This document shows positions 17,531-24,553 of a DNA stretch of 64,000 nucleotides, one piece after another. Both the position numbers and the translations under genes were made by a program. Source of the DNA: Burkholderiales bacterium (lineage in GTDB: Bacteria; Pseudomonadota; Gammaproteobacteria; Burkholderiales; Burkholderiaceae_C); contig JADJCH010000024.1 of NCBI GenBank assembly GCA_016703325.1, positions 1 through 64,000 on the forward strand, written 5' to 3'. Below the pieces are notes generated by a model. The model worked only from the letters and a program-made list of their open reading frames with translations, was not told where the DNA came from and ran no database searches. Positions within the stretch are counted from its first letter, which is position 1; every line of letters begins with the position of its first letter.

Positions 17531-18159
17531 GACTTGCCCGGCTCCTTGGCCGGTGCTGCACTGGCGCCACCGGCGGGTTTGCCATAGGCGGTGCCCCAGC
17601 CCCAGACCTCGCTGCCCTTGCCGCGCTGGGTCACGCGGGTGCGGAAGATGTCGGCCACGATGTCGCCGTCGCCGCCCAGCAGCGCCTTGGTGGAGCACAT
17701 CTCCGCGCAGGCCGGAAGCTTCCCTTCGGCCAGGCGGTTGCGGCCGTACTTCTCGAACTCGGCGCCACTGCCGTTGGCCTCCGGGCCGCCGGCGCAGAAG
17801 GTGCACTTGTCCATCTTGCCGCGCAGGCCGAAGGTGCCGTTGCTTGGGAACTGCGGTGCGCCGAAGGGGCAGGCGTAGCTGCAGTAGCCGCAGCCGATGC
17901 ACACGTCCTTGTCGTGCAGCACCACACCCTCGTCGGTGCGGTAGAAGCAGTCCACCGGGCACACCGCCATGCAGGGGGCGTCGCTGCAGTGCATGCAGGC
18001 CACCGAGATGGACTTCTCGCCCGGCACGCCGTCGTTGAGCGTGACGACGCGGCGGCGGTTCACGCCCCAGGGCACATCGTGCTCGGCCTTGCAGGCGGTG
18101 ACGCAGCCGTTGCACTCGATGCAGCGCTCGGAGTCGCAGATGAACTTCATTCGTGCCAT
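17527..18159 (-). CDS. fdhB: formate dehydrogenase beta subunit, four [4Fe-4S] ferredoxin
   Basis: A protein of 210 residues with four cysteine clusters arranged as in FdnH/Fdh3B-type electron-transfer subunits: CIECNGCVTAC, CMHCSDAPCMAVCP, CIGCGYCSYACP and the CTFC...C...C group near 130-165. It passes electrons from the catalytic subunit to cytochrome b. Unlike E. coli FdnH it lacks a C-terminal transmembrane anchor and is shorter (210 against about 294), so it relies on the other subunits for membrane attachment. It lies 15 bp downstream of the alpha subunit and overlaps the lipoprotein gene. Confidence 0.95.
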   Translation of the reverse strand: MARMKFICDSERCIECNGCVTACKAEHDVPWGVNRRRVVTLNDGVPGEKSISVACMHCSDAPCMAVCPVDCFYRTDEGVVLHDKDVCIGCGYCSYACPFGAPQFPSNGTFGLRGKMDKCTFCAGGPEANGSGAEFEKYGRNRLAEGKLPACAEMCSTKALLGGDGDIVADIFRTRVTQRGKGSEVWGWGTAYGKPAGGASAAPAKEPGKS

Positions 18160-18174
18160 GACAATTCCTTGCGC

Positions 18175-21100
18175 TTAAGCGGTGGCTCGTTCCACCTGGC
18201 AGACGGTGGTTTTGGTCTCTTGCATCATCGTGACGCTGTCGTAGCCGTAGGTGGTGGCGGTGTTGATGGCCTCGCCGCGCACCACCGGCTTGGCGCCCTC
18301 GGGGTAGTAGGCCGCCAGATCGACGCCGCCCCAGCGGCCGGAGAAGTGAAAGGGCAGCCAGACGGTGCCGGCATCCACCCGCTCGGTCACCAGCGCCTTC
18401 ACGCGCAGGCCCTTGAAGTCAGGCACTGCGGCCATCGGCGGGGTCTTGACCCAGACCCAGTCGCCGTTGCGGATGCCGCGGTCGTTGGCGGCCTTGGGGT
18501 TGATCTCGACGAACATGTCCTGCTGCAGTTCGGCCAGCCAGGGGTTGGAGCGGGTCTCCTCGCCGCCGCCCTCGTACTCGACCAATCGGCCGCTGGACAT
18601 GATCAGCGGGAAGGTCTTGCCGATGTCCTTGTTCTTCTCCTGCACGCTCTTGTAGAGCGTGGGCAGGCGCCAGAAGGCCTTCTTGTCGTCGTGGGTTGGG
18701 TACTTCTCGACCAGGTCGGCACGGGTGGAGTACAGCGGCTCGCGATGCTGCGGGATCGGGTCCGGGAAGTTCCAGACCACCGCGCGCGCCTTGGCGTTGC
18801 CGAAGGGGTGGCAGCCGTGCACCTTCATCGCCACGCGGATGATGCCGCCCGAGGGGTCGGTCTTCCAGTTCTTGCCTTCGGCGGCGGCCTTCTCCGCTTC
18901 GGTCAGGTCGTCCCACCAGCCAAGCTTCTTGAGCAGCACATGGTCGAACTCGGGGTAACCGGTGGTCAGGTCCGCGCCCACGGAATGCGAGCCGTCGGCG
19001 GCCAGCAGCGAGACGCCGTCGCGCTCCACGCCGAAGTTGGCGCGGAAGTTGCCCCCGCCTTCCATGACGTGTTTGCTCGGGTCGTACAGGTTGGGCGAGC
19101 CGGGGTGCCGGAGCTCGGGCGTGCCGTAGCAGGGCCAGGGCAGGCCGAAGTAGTCACCATCCAGGCTGTAGCCGGTCTCCTTGTCCACGCCACCCCGGGC
19201 CTTGAGCGTCTTGACGTCGAAGACGTTCATGTTGCGCATGTGCGCCTTGAGCCGCTCTGGGCTCTGGCCGGTGTAGCCGATGGTCCAGATGCAGCCGTTC
19301 ATCTCGCGCAGGATGGATTCCGCCTCCGGCTCCACGCCGCCCTTGCCGGGGACCATCTTGCAGTTCTTGACCAGTTCCTTGCCGAAGCCGAGCTTCTCGG
19401 CCAGCTGGTACATGATCATGTGGTCGGTGCGGCTTTCCCACAGCGGCTCGATCACCTTCTCGCGCCACTGCAGCGAGCGGTTGGAAGCGGTGCAGGAGCC
19501 GCTGGTCTCGAACTGCGTGCAGGCCGGCAGCAGGTAGACCGCGCGGTTCGGGTTCAGGTCGTCCTTGTGGCCGGGCATGGCTGCCATGGCCGCGGTGGCG
19601 CTGGGGAAGGGATCGACCACGACCAGCAGGTCGAGCTTGTCCATCGCCTTCTTCATCTCCAGGCCGCGGGTCTGGGAGTTGGGCGCGTGGCCCCAGAAGA
19701 ACAGGCCGCGCAGGTTGCTCTCCTGGTCGATCAGCTCGTTCTTCTCCAGTACGCCGTCGATCCAGCGCGACACCGTCATGCCGGACTTGGTCATCATCGC
19801 GGGCGACGCGTACTGCTTCTTGATCCACTCGAAGTCCACGCCCCAGGCTTTGGCGAAGTGCTTCCAGGATCCTTCGGCCAGGCCGTAGTAGCCGGGCAGG
19901 GAGTCAGGGTTCGGCCCCACGTCGGTGGCGCCCTGTACGTTGTCGTGGCCGCGGAAGATGTTGGTGCCGCCACCGGACTTTCCGACGTTGCCCAGCGCCA
20001 GCTGCAGCAGGCAGGAGGCGCGCACCATGGCGTTGCCGATGCTGTGCTGCGTCTGTCCCATGCACCAGACGATCGTGCCGGGGCGGTTCTCGGCCAGGAT
20101 CTTGGCGACCTTGAGGGCGGTGGCTTCATCGACGCCGCAGGCCTCCTCGACCTTGTCCGGCGTCCACTTGGCGAGGATGTCCTCCTTCACCTTGTCCATG
20201 CCGTAGACGCGGTCCTCAATGTACTTCCGGTCTTCCCAGCCGTTCTTGAAGAGGTGCCACATCACCCCGAACAGGAAGGGAATGTCCGAGCCGGAGCGGA
20301 TGCGCACGTACTCGTCGGCCTTGGCAGCCGTGCGGGTGAAGCGCGGATCCACCACGATCATCTTGCAGCCGTTCTCCTTGGCATGCAGCATGTGCAGCAT
20401 CGACACCGGGTGGGCCTCCGCCGCGTTGGAGCCGATGTAGATCGCCGCCTTGGCGTTCTGCATGTCGTTGTAGGAGTTGGTCATCGCGCCATACCCCCAG
20501 GTATTGGCGACGCCCGCGACGGTGGTGGAGTGGCAGATGCGCGCCTGGTGGTCGGTGTTGTTTGTGCCCCAGAACGACACCCACTTGCGCAGCAGATAGG
20601 CCTGCTCGTTGTTGTGCTTGGAGGAGCCGACCACGAAGATCGAGTCCGGGCCGCTGGCCTTGCGCAGCTCCAGCATCTTCTTGGAGATCTCGTCGAGCGC
20701 CTGGTCCCAGCCGATGCGCTGGTACTTGCCGTCGACCAGCTTCATCGGCGTGCGCAGGCGGTACTCGCCGTGGCCGTGCTCGCGCACCGCCGCGCCCTTG
20801 GCACAGTGCGCGCCGAGGTTGATGGGCGAGTCGAACACCGGCTCCTGGCGCACCCACACACCGTTCTCCACCACCGCGTCGATCGCGCAGCCCACCGAGC
20901 AGTGGCCGCACACGGTGCGCCGGACCTCAACCTTCTTGCCCGGGCCGTCGCCCGCTTTGGGGGCGTCGGCCGCATCGGCGCGGCGCACCAGCGTCAGCTG
21001 GCTGGCGGCCAGGCCGACCCCCACACCCAGGCCGGAGCGGCGCAGGAAGCTGCGGCGGTCGACCGTGGGGATGGCGCGAGACAGGCCGCCCACCAGGCGG

Positions 21101-21180
21101 TCCACCATCACGGAGCGGCTGCCTGGACCGGAGGATCCGGTGTCGGAGGTTCGGGCAGGAGGGCGTCGGGTCAGCAACAT
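18175..21180 (-). CDS. fdhA: formate dehydrogenase alpha (catalytic) subunit, Tat-exported molybdopterin enzyme
   Basis: A protein of 1001 residues. A twin-arginine signal (DRRSFLRRSGLG, about 41-52) directs folded export to the periplasm. The N-terminal [4Fe-4S] site has C91, C94, C98 and C126 (CGHCSVGC ... CAKGA). The metal ligand, which is selenocysteine in E. coli FdnG, is a cysteine here (HQARICHSTTVAG, about C216), so no SECIS element is needed. MoCo-binding domains follow and the protein ends in a molydopterin-binding C-terminal domain. ATG 21180 has a GAGG ribosome site; an in-frame ATG at 21108 would still keep the Tat motif. It oxidises formate to CO2 and passes electrons to the beta subunit. 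Confidence 0.96.
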   Translation of the reverse strand: MLLTRRPPARTSDTGSSGPGSRSVMVDRLVGGLSRAIPTVDRRSFLRRSGLGVGVGLAASQLTLVRRADAADAPKAGDGPGKKVEVRRTVCGHCSVGCAIDAVVENGVWVRQEPVFDSPINLGAHCAKGAAVREHGHGEYRLRTPMKLVDGKYQRIGWDQALDEISKKMLELRKASGPDSIFVVGSSKHNNEQAYLLRKWVSFWGTNNTDHQARICHSTTVAGVANTWGYGAMTNSYNDMQNAKAAIYIGSNAAEAHPVSMLHMLHAKENGCKMIVVDPRFTRTAAKADEYVRIRSGSDIPFLFGVMWHLFKNGWEDRKYIEDRVYGMDKVKEDILAKWTPDKVEEACGVDEATALKVAKILAENRPGTIVWCMGQTQHSIGNAMVRASCLLQLALGNVGKSGGGTNIFRGHDNVQGATDVGPNPDSLPGYYGLAEGSWKHFAKAWGVDFEWIKKQYASPAMMTKSGMTVSRWIDGVLEKNELIDQESNLRGLFFWGHAPNSQTRGLEMKKAMDKLDLLVVVDPFPSATAAMAAMPGHKDDLNPNRAVYLLPACTQFETSGSCTASNRSLQWREKVIEPLWESRTDHMIMYQLAEKLGFGKELVKNCKMVPGKGGVEPEAESILREMNGCIWTIGYTGQSPERLKAHMRNMNVFDVKTLKARGGVDKETGYSLDGDYFGLPWPCYGTPELRHPGSPNLYDPSKHVMEGGGNFRANFGVERDGVSLLAADGSHSVGADLTTGYPEFDHVLLKKLGWWDDLTEAEKAAAEGKNWKTDPSGGIIRVAMKVHGCHPFGNAKARAVVWNFPDPIPQHREPLYSTRADLVEKYPTHDDKKAFWRLPTLYKSVQEKNKDIGKTFPLIMSSGRLVEYEGGGEETRSNPWLAELQQDMFVEINPKAANDRGIRNGDWVWVKTPPMAAVPDFKGLRVKALVTERVDAGTVWLPFHFSGRWGGVDLAAYYPEGAKPVVRGEAINTATTYGYDSVTMMQETKTTVCQVERATA

Positions 21181-21217
21181 GGCTTGCCTCGTGGTGCGGA
21201 GATCGGGGGATCAGGGA

Positions 21218-21472
21218 TCAGACCTTGGCGGTCTGGTAGTAGCGCTGCACGTGCTGGGTGAGCTGGTAGCCGCCGCCCTTTTCCGGGGCGGGCTTGGCCG
21301 TCACCGACGCCGGCTCCACCGGGGCGCAACCCGGCAGCAGGGTGGCTGCTGCGGCCGCGGCGCCTGCTGCACCCAACCCGGTGAACAGCCGGCGCCGGTC
21401 TGCGACGGGCTCCTCCTGGGGAGATGACTGCGGCGCAGCGGGCCGGGAGGATGACGGGGTACGCGGGCTCAT
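21218..21472 (-). CDS. formate-region TAT-target peptide (TIGR02811-like)
   Basis: An 84-residue protein whose middle is a twin-arginine signal (DRRRLFTGLGAAGAAAAAATLLPGC) and whose remaining mature part is only about 35 residues ending QHVQRYYQTAKV. It fits the short formate-region TAT-target family found just upstream of such dehydrogenases. GGAGG precedes the ATG at 21472. It is the first gene of the minus-strand operon, 37 bp ahead of the alpha subunit. Function is unknown; it may ride through Tat with the enzyme or act in its maturation. Confidence 0.82.
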   Translation of the reverse strand: MSPRTPSSSRPAAPQSSPQEEPVADRRRLFTGLGAAGAAAAAATLLPGCAPVEPASVTAKPAPEKGGGYQLTQHVQRYYQTAKV

Positions 21473-21627
21473 GGGCTGGGCCTCCAGAAGGATTCGGTGG
21501 ACCGGGCAGTCGGGGTTCAGGACGCAGGTCTGCGGCGCTGTTCTGCACACCGGTTCATAGGTGGCAACCCGGCGATTAGCCGCCGTCACGTCGGCGGTGA
21601 ACATCGGGAACTCCCCGGGTGAGAGGC

Positions 21628-21640
21628 CGACAACTTGTCG
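21628..21640. promoter_or_regulatory. palindrome copy 1, candidate operator of the formate dehydrogenase regulon
   Basis: CGACAACTTGTCG is a 6-bp inverted repeat around a central C. It lies between the divergent minus-strand fdh operon (first ATG at 21472) and the regulator gene (ATG at 21757). A second copy starts 22 bp further on, about two helical turns away. The likely ligand is the NtrC-type regulator next door. Confidence 0.65.
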
Positions 21641-21649
21641 CGAAGGCTG

Positions 21650-21662
21650 CGACAAGTTGTCG
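21650..21662. promoter_or_regulatory. palindrome copy 2, candidate operator of the formate dehydrogenase regulon
   Basis: CGACAAGTTGTCG is the exact reverse complement of copy 1 and is centred 22 bp from it. Both copies are flanked by GCG, giving a near-perfect larger dyad. Tandem dyads on one helix face are typical for co-operative binding of NtrC-family dimers. Confidence 0.65.
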
Positions 21663-21756
21663 CGACGCGGTCGTCACAATCGCTGCCGCCCCGGCGGTGA
21701 CAGTCCGGGTTGTGCGCCGCCCGTTGCGACAGTTTGCCGATTTGCTCCTACCCGCC

Positions 21757-23151
21757 ATGGACACCCACCTGCCCGTCGAGACGTCGCCTGTGGCGCGAGA
21801 AGAACACTGGCCGCATGCGGCGGTGCTGATCGTCGATGACGAACCCGGCATGCGCAGCTTCCTGGCCAAGACCCTGGCAACCCGGGTGGGCCATGTGGAG
21901 GTGGCGGGCTCGGCCGAGGAGGCGGACCTGCACAGCCGGCGCCGGCGCTACGACCTCGTCATCCTCGACATCTCGCTGCCGGGCAAGACCGGCATCACCT
22001 GGCTCAAGGAGCTGCGCGCCCAGGGCAACGCCAGCGAAGTGGTGCTGATCACCGCCTTCGCCGACCTGGACACCGCCATCGAGGCGCTGCGCGCGGGCGC
22101 GAGCGACTTCATCCTCAAGCCCTTCCGCCTGACGCAGATCCTCAATGCGGTGCAGCAGTGCCTGGAGCGGGCGCTGCTCAAGCGCGAGAACTGGGTGCTG
22201 CGCCGCACGCTGTCGCAGTGCACGCCGGCGGCCGATGGGCTGGTGGGCAGTTCGATCGTGATCCAGGGGCTGCGTGCGGCGATCCGCCGCGTGGCCGGGG
22301 TGGGCAGCACGGTGCTGCTGGCCGGCGAATCCGGCACCGGCAAGGAACTGGCCGCGCTGGCGCTGCACCGCAACAGCCCGCGCGCGGCAGCGCCCTTCGT
22401 GCCGGTCAACTGCGCCACGCTGTCGCCCGACCTGATCGAGGCCGAGCTGTTCGGCCAGGCTCCCGGCCTGCGCGGGCGTGAGACGCCCGGGCGCGACGGC
22501 CTGTTCGTCTACGCCCAGGGCGGCACGCTTTTCCTCGACGAGATCGGCGAGCTGCCGCCCGCACTGCAGGCCACGCTGCTGAGGGTGTTGGAGGAGCGGC
22601 GCATCCGCCCGGTCGGCAGCGAGCAGGAGATCCCGGTGGACGTGCGCATCATCGCCGCCACCCACCGCCGCCTGGCCGACGAGGTGGCGGCCGGTCGTTT
22701 CCGCAAGGACCTGTACTACCGCCTGCAGGTGGTGGAGATCCACCTGCCGCCGCTGCGCTCGCACAAGGAGGACATTGCCGCGTTGGTGGAGCACTTCATT
22801 GCCACACTGGCGCCGCAGCTGGGCGTAGCACCGATCGATGTGGCGGCCGACGAGGTGACTTACCTGCAGCAGTACGACTGGCCGGGCAATGTGCGCGAGT
22901 TGCGCAACCTGATCGAGCGCTCGCTGATCCTGGGCGCACTCAACGTCTCGGCGCTCTACCAGGGGCTGCAGCGCCAGGCGCCTGCCGCGGCGGCGCGCCT
23001 GCCGGCCACCACCGACCTGCACACGCTGGAGAAGCAGCACATCCTGACGGTGCTGGCGTCGGTGGAGGGTGACAAGTCCCGCGCGGCGCAGCTGCTGGGC
23101 ATCTCGCGGCGCACCCTGGAGCGGCGCTGCGCAGAGTGGGGAACGGGTTGA
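21757..23151 (+). CDS. NtrC-family response regulator lacking the GAFTGA loop
   Basis: A regulator of 464 residues. The receiver domain has acidic D28/D29, phosphoacceptor D71 (VILDISLPG) and K121 (ILKPF). The AAA+ domain has Walker A GESGTGKE (about 190-197), Walker B GGTLFLDEIGEL (255-266), the WPGNVRELRNLIERS sensor-2 region, and ends with a Fis-type helix-turn-helix (KSRAAQLLGISRRTLERR). Where sigma-54 activators carry GAFTGA it has QAPGLRGRE, so sigma-54 contact is doubtful; HupR-like and some other NtrC relatives act with sigma-70 instead. ATG 21757 is the first good start for the receiver. Divergent from the fdh operon and upstream of its accessory genes, it is the likely partner of the kinase at 12606. 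Confidence 0.92.
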   Translation: MDTHLPVETSPVAREEHWPHAAVLIVDDEPGMRSFLAKTLATRVGHVEVAGSAEEADLHSRRRRYDLVILDISLPGKTGITWLKELRAQGNASEVVLITAFADLDTAIEALRAGASDFILKPFRLTQILNAVQQCLERALLKRENWVLRRTLSQCTPAADGLVGSSIVIQGLRAAIRRVAGVGSTVLLAGESGTGKELAALALHRNSPRAAAPFVPVNCATLSPDLIEAELFGQAPGLRGRETPGRDGLFVYAQGGTLFLDEIGELPPALQATLLRVLEERRIRPVGSEQEIPVDVRIIAATHRRLADEVAAGRFRKDLYYRLQVVEIHLPPLRSHKEDIAALVEHFIATLAPQLGVAPIDVAADEVTYLQQYDWPGNVRELRNLIERSLILGALNVSALYQGLQRQAPAAAARLPATTDLHTLEKQHILTVLASVEGDKSRAAQLLGISRRTLERRCAEWGTG

Positions 23152-23208
23152 GCGGCTCAGACAGGCGATCAGGACTTTCCCGGGGAAGAGGCTCCAGGCG
23201 GCCCCTGA

Positions 23209-23221
23209 CGACAACTTGTCG
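23209..23221. promoter_or_regulatory. palindrome copy 3, upstream of the DUF3305 gene
   Basis: CGACAACTTGTCG, identical to copy 1, lies 55 bp upstream of the DUF3305 start codon, in the 124-bp gap after the regulator gene. It ties the second half of the cluster (DUF3305 to mobA) to the same regulator as the dehydrogenase operon. Confidence 0.65.
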
Positions 23222-23275
23222 CGCAGCCGCTGGCTAGACTGGCTGCAGATGGTTGCCCGCCCCTGATCCCCGCCC

Positions 23276-23854
23276 ATGACCGAGCCGCTGCGCCCTCCCA
23301 TTGTTGACGCCGAAGTCCCGGCGCCGATGCCGCCGCGCACGCCCGAGCCGCTGCGCGTGGTGGTGCTGATGGAGCGCCAGGCCGCGCCCAACCGCTGGGA
23401 GGACTGGCGCTTCCGCATCGCCGACGTGGCGCTGGATGTCGGCCAGTTCGGCAGCGAACCACGCTGCCTGCGCGACGACGGCCAGCTGGCGCTGTTCGTG
23501 CATCCCGGACTGCAAGTTCGCCTGTTCCCGGACGAAGGCGAGGGCTACCACCTCAACCTGACCTCCGGTGCCCCGGTCTGGTTCGTGATGTGGCGCGTGC
23601 AGGAGGACGACCCGTCGCAGGCGCTGCCGGAGTGCGTCACCCTGTCCTACAACGAGGCTGGCCGGCTGCTCGACGCCCAGGAACGCGTGGACAACACGCC
23701 GCTGTCTGCCGAGGTGCGGGAGTGGCTGCAGGCCTACGCCGACGCCTACTACCGGCCCGAGCCGAAGAAGCGCCGCCGACCGGCGTCGTTCGTGGCGCCG
23801 GGTCAGCGTGCCCGCCGCATGCCCGAAGGCGGCGGCAGCGGCGATGGTGGCTGA
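23276..23854 (+). CDS. DUF3305 protein of the formate dehydrogenase cluster
   Basis: A protein of 192 residues. The conserved core runs from RVVVLMERQAAPNRWEDWRF to the tail YADAYYRPEPKKRRRPASF, with HPGLQVRLFPDEGEGYHLNL in the middle. This is the DUF3305 pattern, found almost only beside membrane-bound formate dehydrogenases. The protein is soluble and basic at its C-terminus. Its function is unknown; partnership with DUF3306 and the poly-ferredoxin protein suggests a role in enzyme maturation or electron transfer. Confidence 0.9.
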   Translation: MTEPLRPPIVDAEVPAPMPPRTPEPLRVVVLMERQAAPNRWEDWRFRIADVALDVGQFGSEPRCLRDDGQLALFVHPGLQVRLFPDEGEGYHLNLTSGAPVWFVMWRVQEDDPSQALPECVTLSYNEAGRLLDAQERVDNTPLSAEVREWLQAYADAYYRPEPKKRRRPASFVAPGQRARRMPEGGGSGDGG

Positions 23855-23866
23855 GTCGGGCTGCTG

Positions 23867-24553
23867 ATGTCGGAGTCCGACGGCTTCTTCTCGCGCTGGT
23901 CGCGCCGCAAGGTGGCGGCGCGCCAGGGCGAGGCACTGGTCGAGCCCGCCTTGCCGGCCCCTGCCTCTGCGCGGGCGTCGGCACAGGCCGCTGCAGGCGT
24001 CGCCACCGCTGATCCAGGCGCTCTGTCGGCCGCCGGGCCGCAATCTGCCATCGCCTCTGCAGCTGTCGAACCCGCGCCGACGCTCGACGATGTGGCGGCG
24101 CTGGAAACCGGTGCCGACGTGGCCCGTTTCGTCGCACCCGGCGTGGCCGGACAGGTGAAGAACGCGGCGTTGAAGAAACTCTTCGCCGATCCGCACTTCA
24201 ATGTGATGGACGGACTGGACGTCTACATCGAGGACTTCGGCCGCCCGGATCCGCTGCCGGCCGAGATGCTGCGCGCCATGCTCGACTCGCCCTCCTTCCG
24301 CTTCCTGGCGCCGGCGCCGGAGCCGCAGCCTGGGCAGGCGCAGCCAACCGAGTCGCCGCCGATCGCTCGGGAGGCCCCTGAACTCCCTGCCGAGCCGTCG
24401 CCCGTGGCCGGCGGGCAACCTTGCCAAGACCCTCGCCAAGTTGGCCCAGATGAAGACCCTGATCTGCGACTGCAACCGCTCCATGCCCCTGACGCCGTCC
24501 CTGCTGGGCCAGCTGCGCCAGGCCCTGGCGGCGACGCCGGGCGCCTCGCCTGA
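23867..24553 (+). CDS. DUF3306 protein of the formate dehydrogenase cluster
   Basis: A protein of 228 residues. The family signature is at the start (MSESDGFFSRWSRRKVAARQ) and in the middle (VKNAALKKLFADPHFNVMDGLDVYIEDFG). Between them is an Ala/Pro-rich linker. It begins 12 bp after DUF3305. Its last ~35 codons (DEDPDLRLQPLHAP...) overlap the start of the next gene in another frame by about 104 bp. That tail resembles the end of other DUF3306 proteins, so the overlap may be real rather than a frameshift. Function is unknown. Confidence 0.87.
   Translation: MSESDGFFSRWSRRKVAARQGEALVEPALPAPASARASAQAAAGVATADPGALSAAGPQSAIASAAVEPAPTLDDVAALETGADVARFVAPGVAGQVKNAALKKLFADPHFNVMDGLDVYIEDFGRPDPLPAEMLRAMLDSPSFRFLAPAPEPQPGQAQPTESPPIAREAPELPAEPSPVAGGQPCQDPRQVGPDEDPDLRLQPLHAPDAVPAGPAAPGPGGDAGRLA

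Noticed and set aside
20530..20570. Possible selenocysteine codon in the formate dehydrogenase
   Set aside because: The metal-ligand position is an ordinary Cys codon and the frame has no internal TGA.
17914..21261. Open frame of 1115 codons on the plus strand
   Set aside because: Antisense shadow of the formate dehydrogenase alpha and beta genes; composition is His/Val/Leu/Gly-rich and matches no family.
21473..21756. Sigma-54 promoter in the fdh intergenic region
   Set aside because: I could not find a TGGCAC-N5-TTGC element on either strand.
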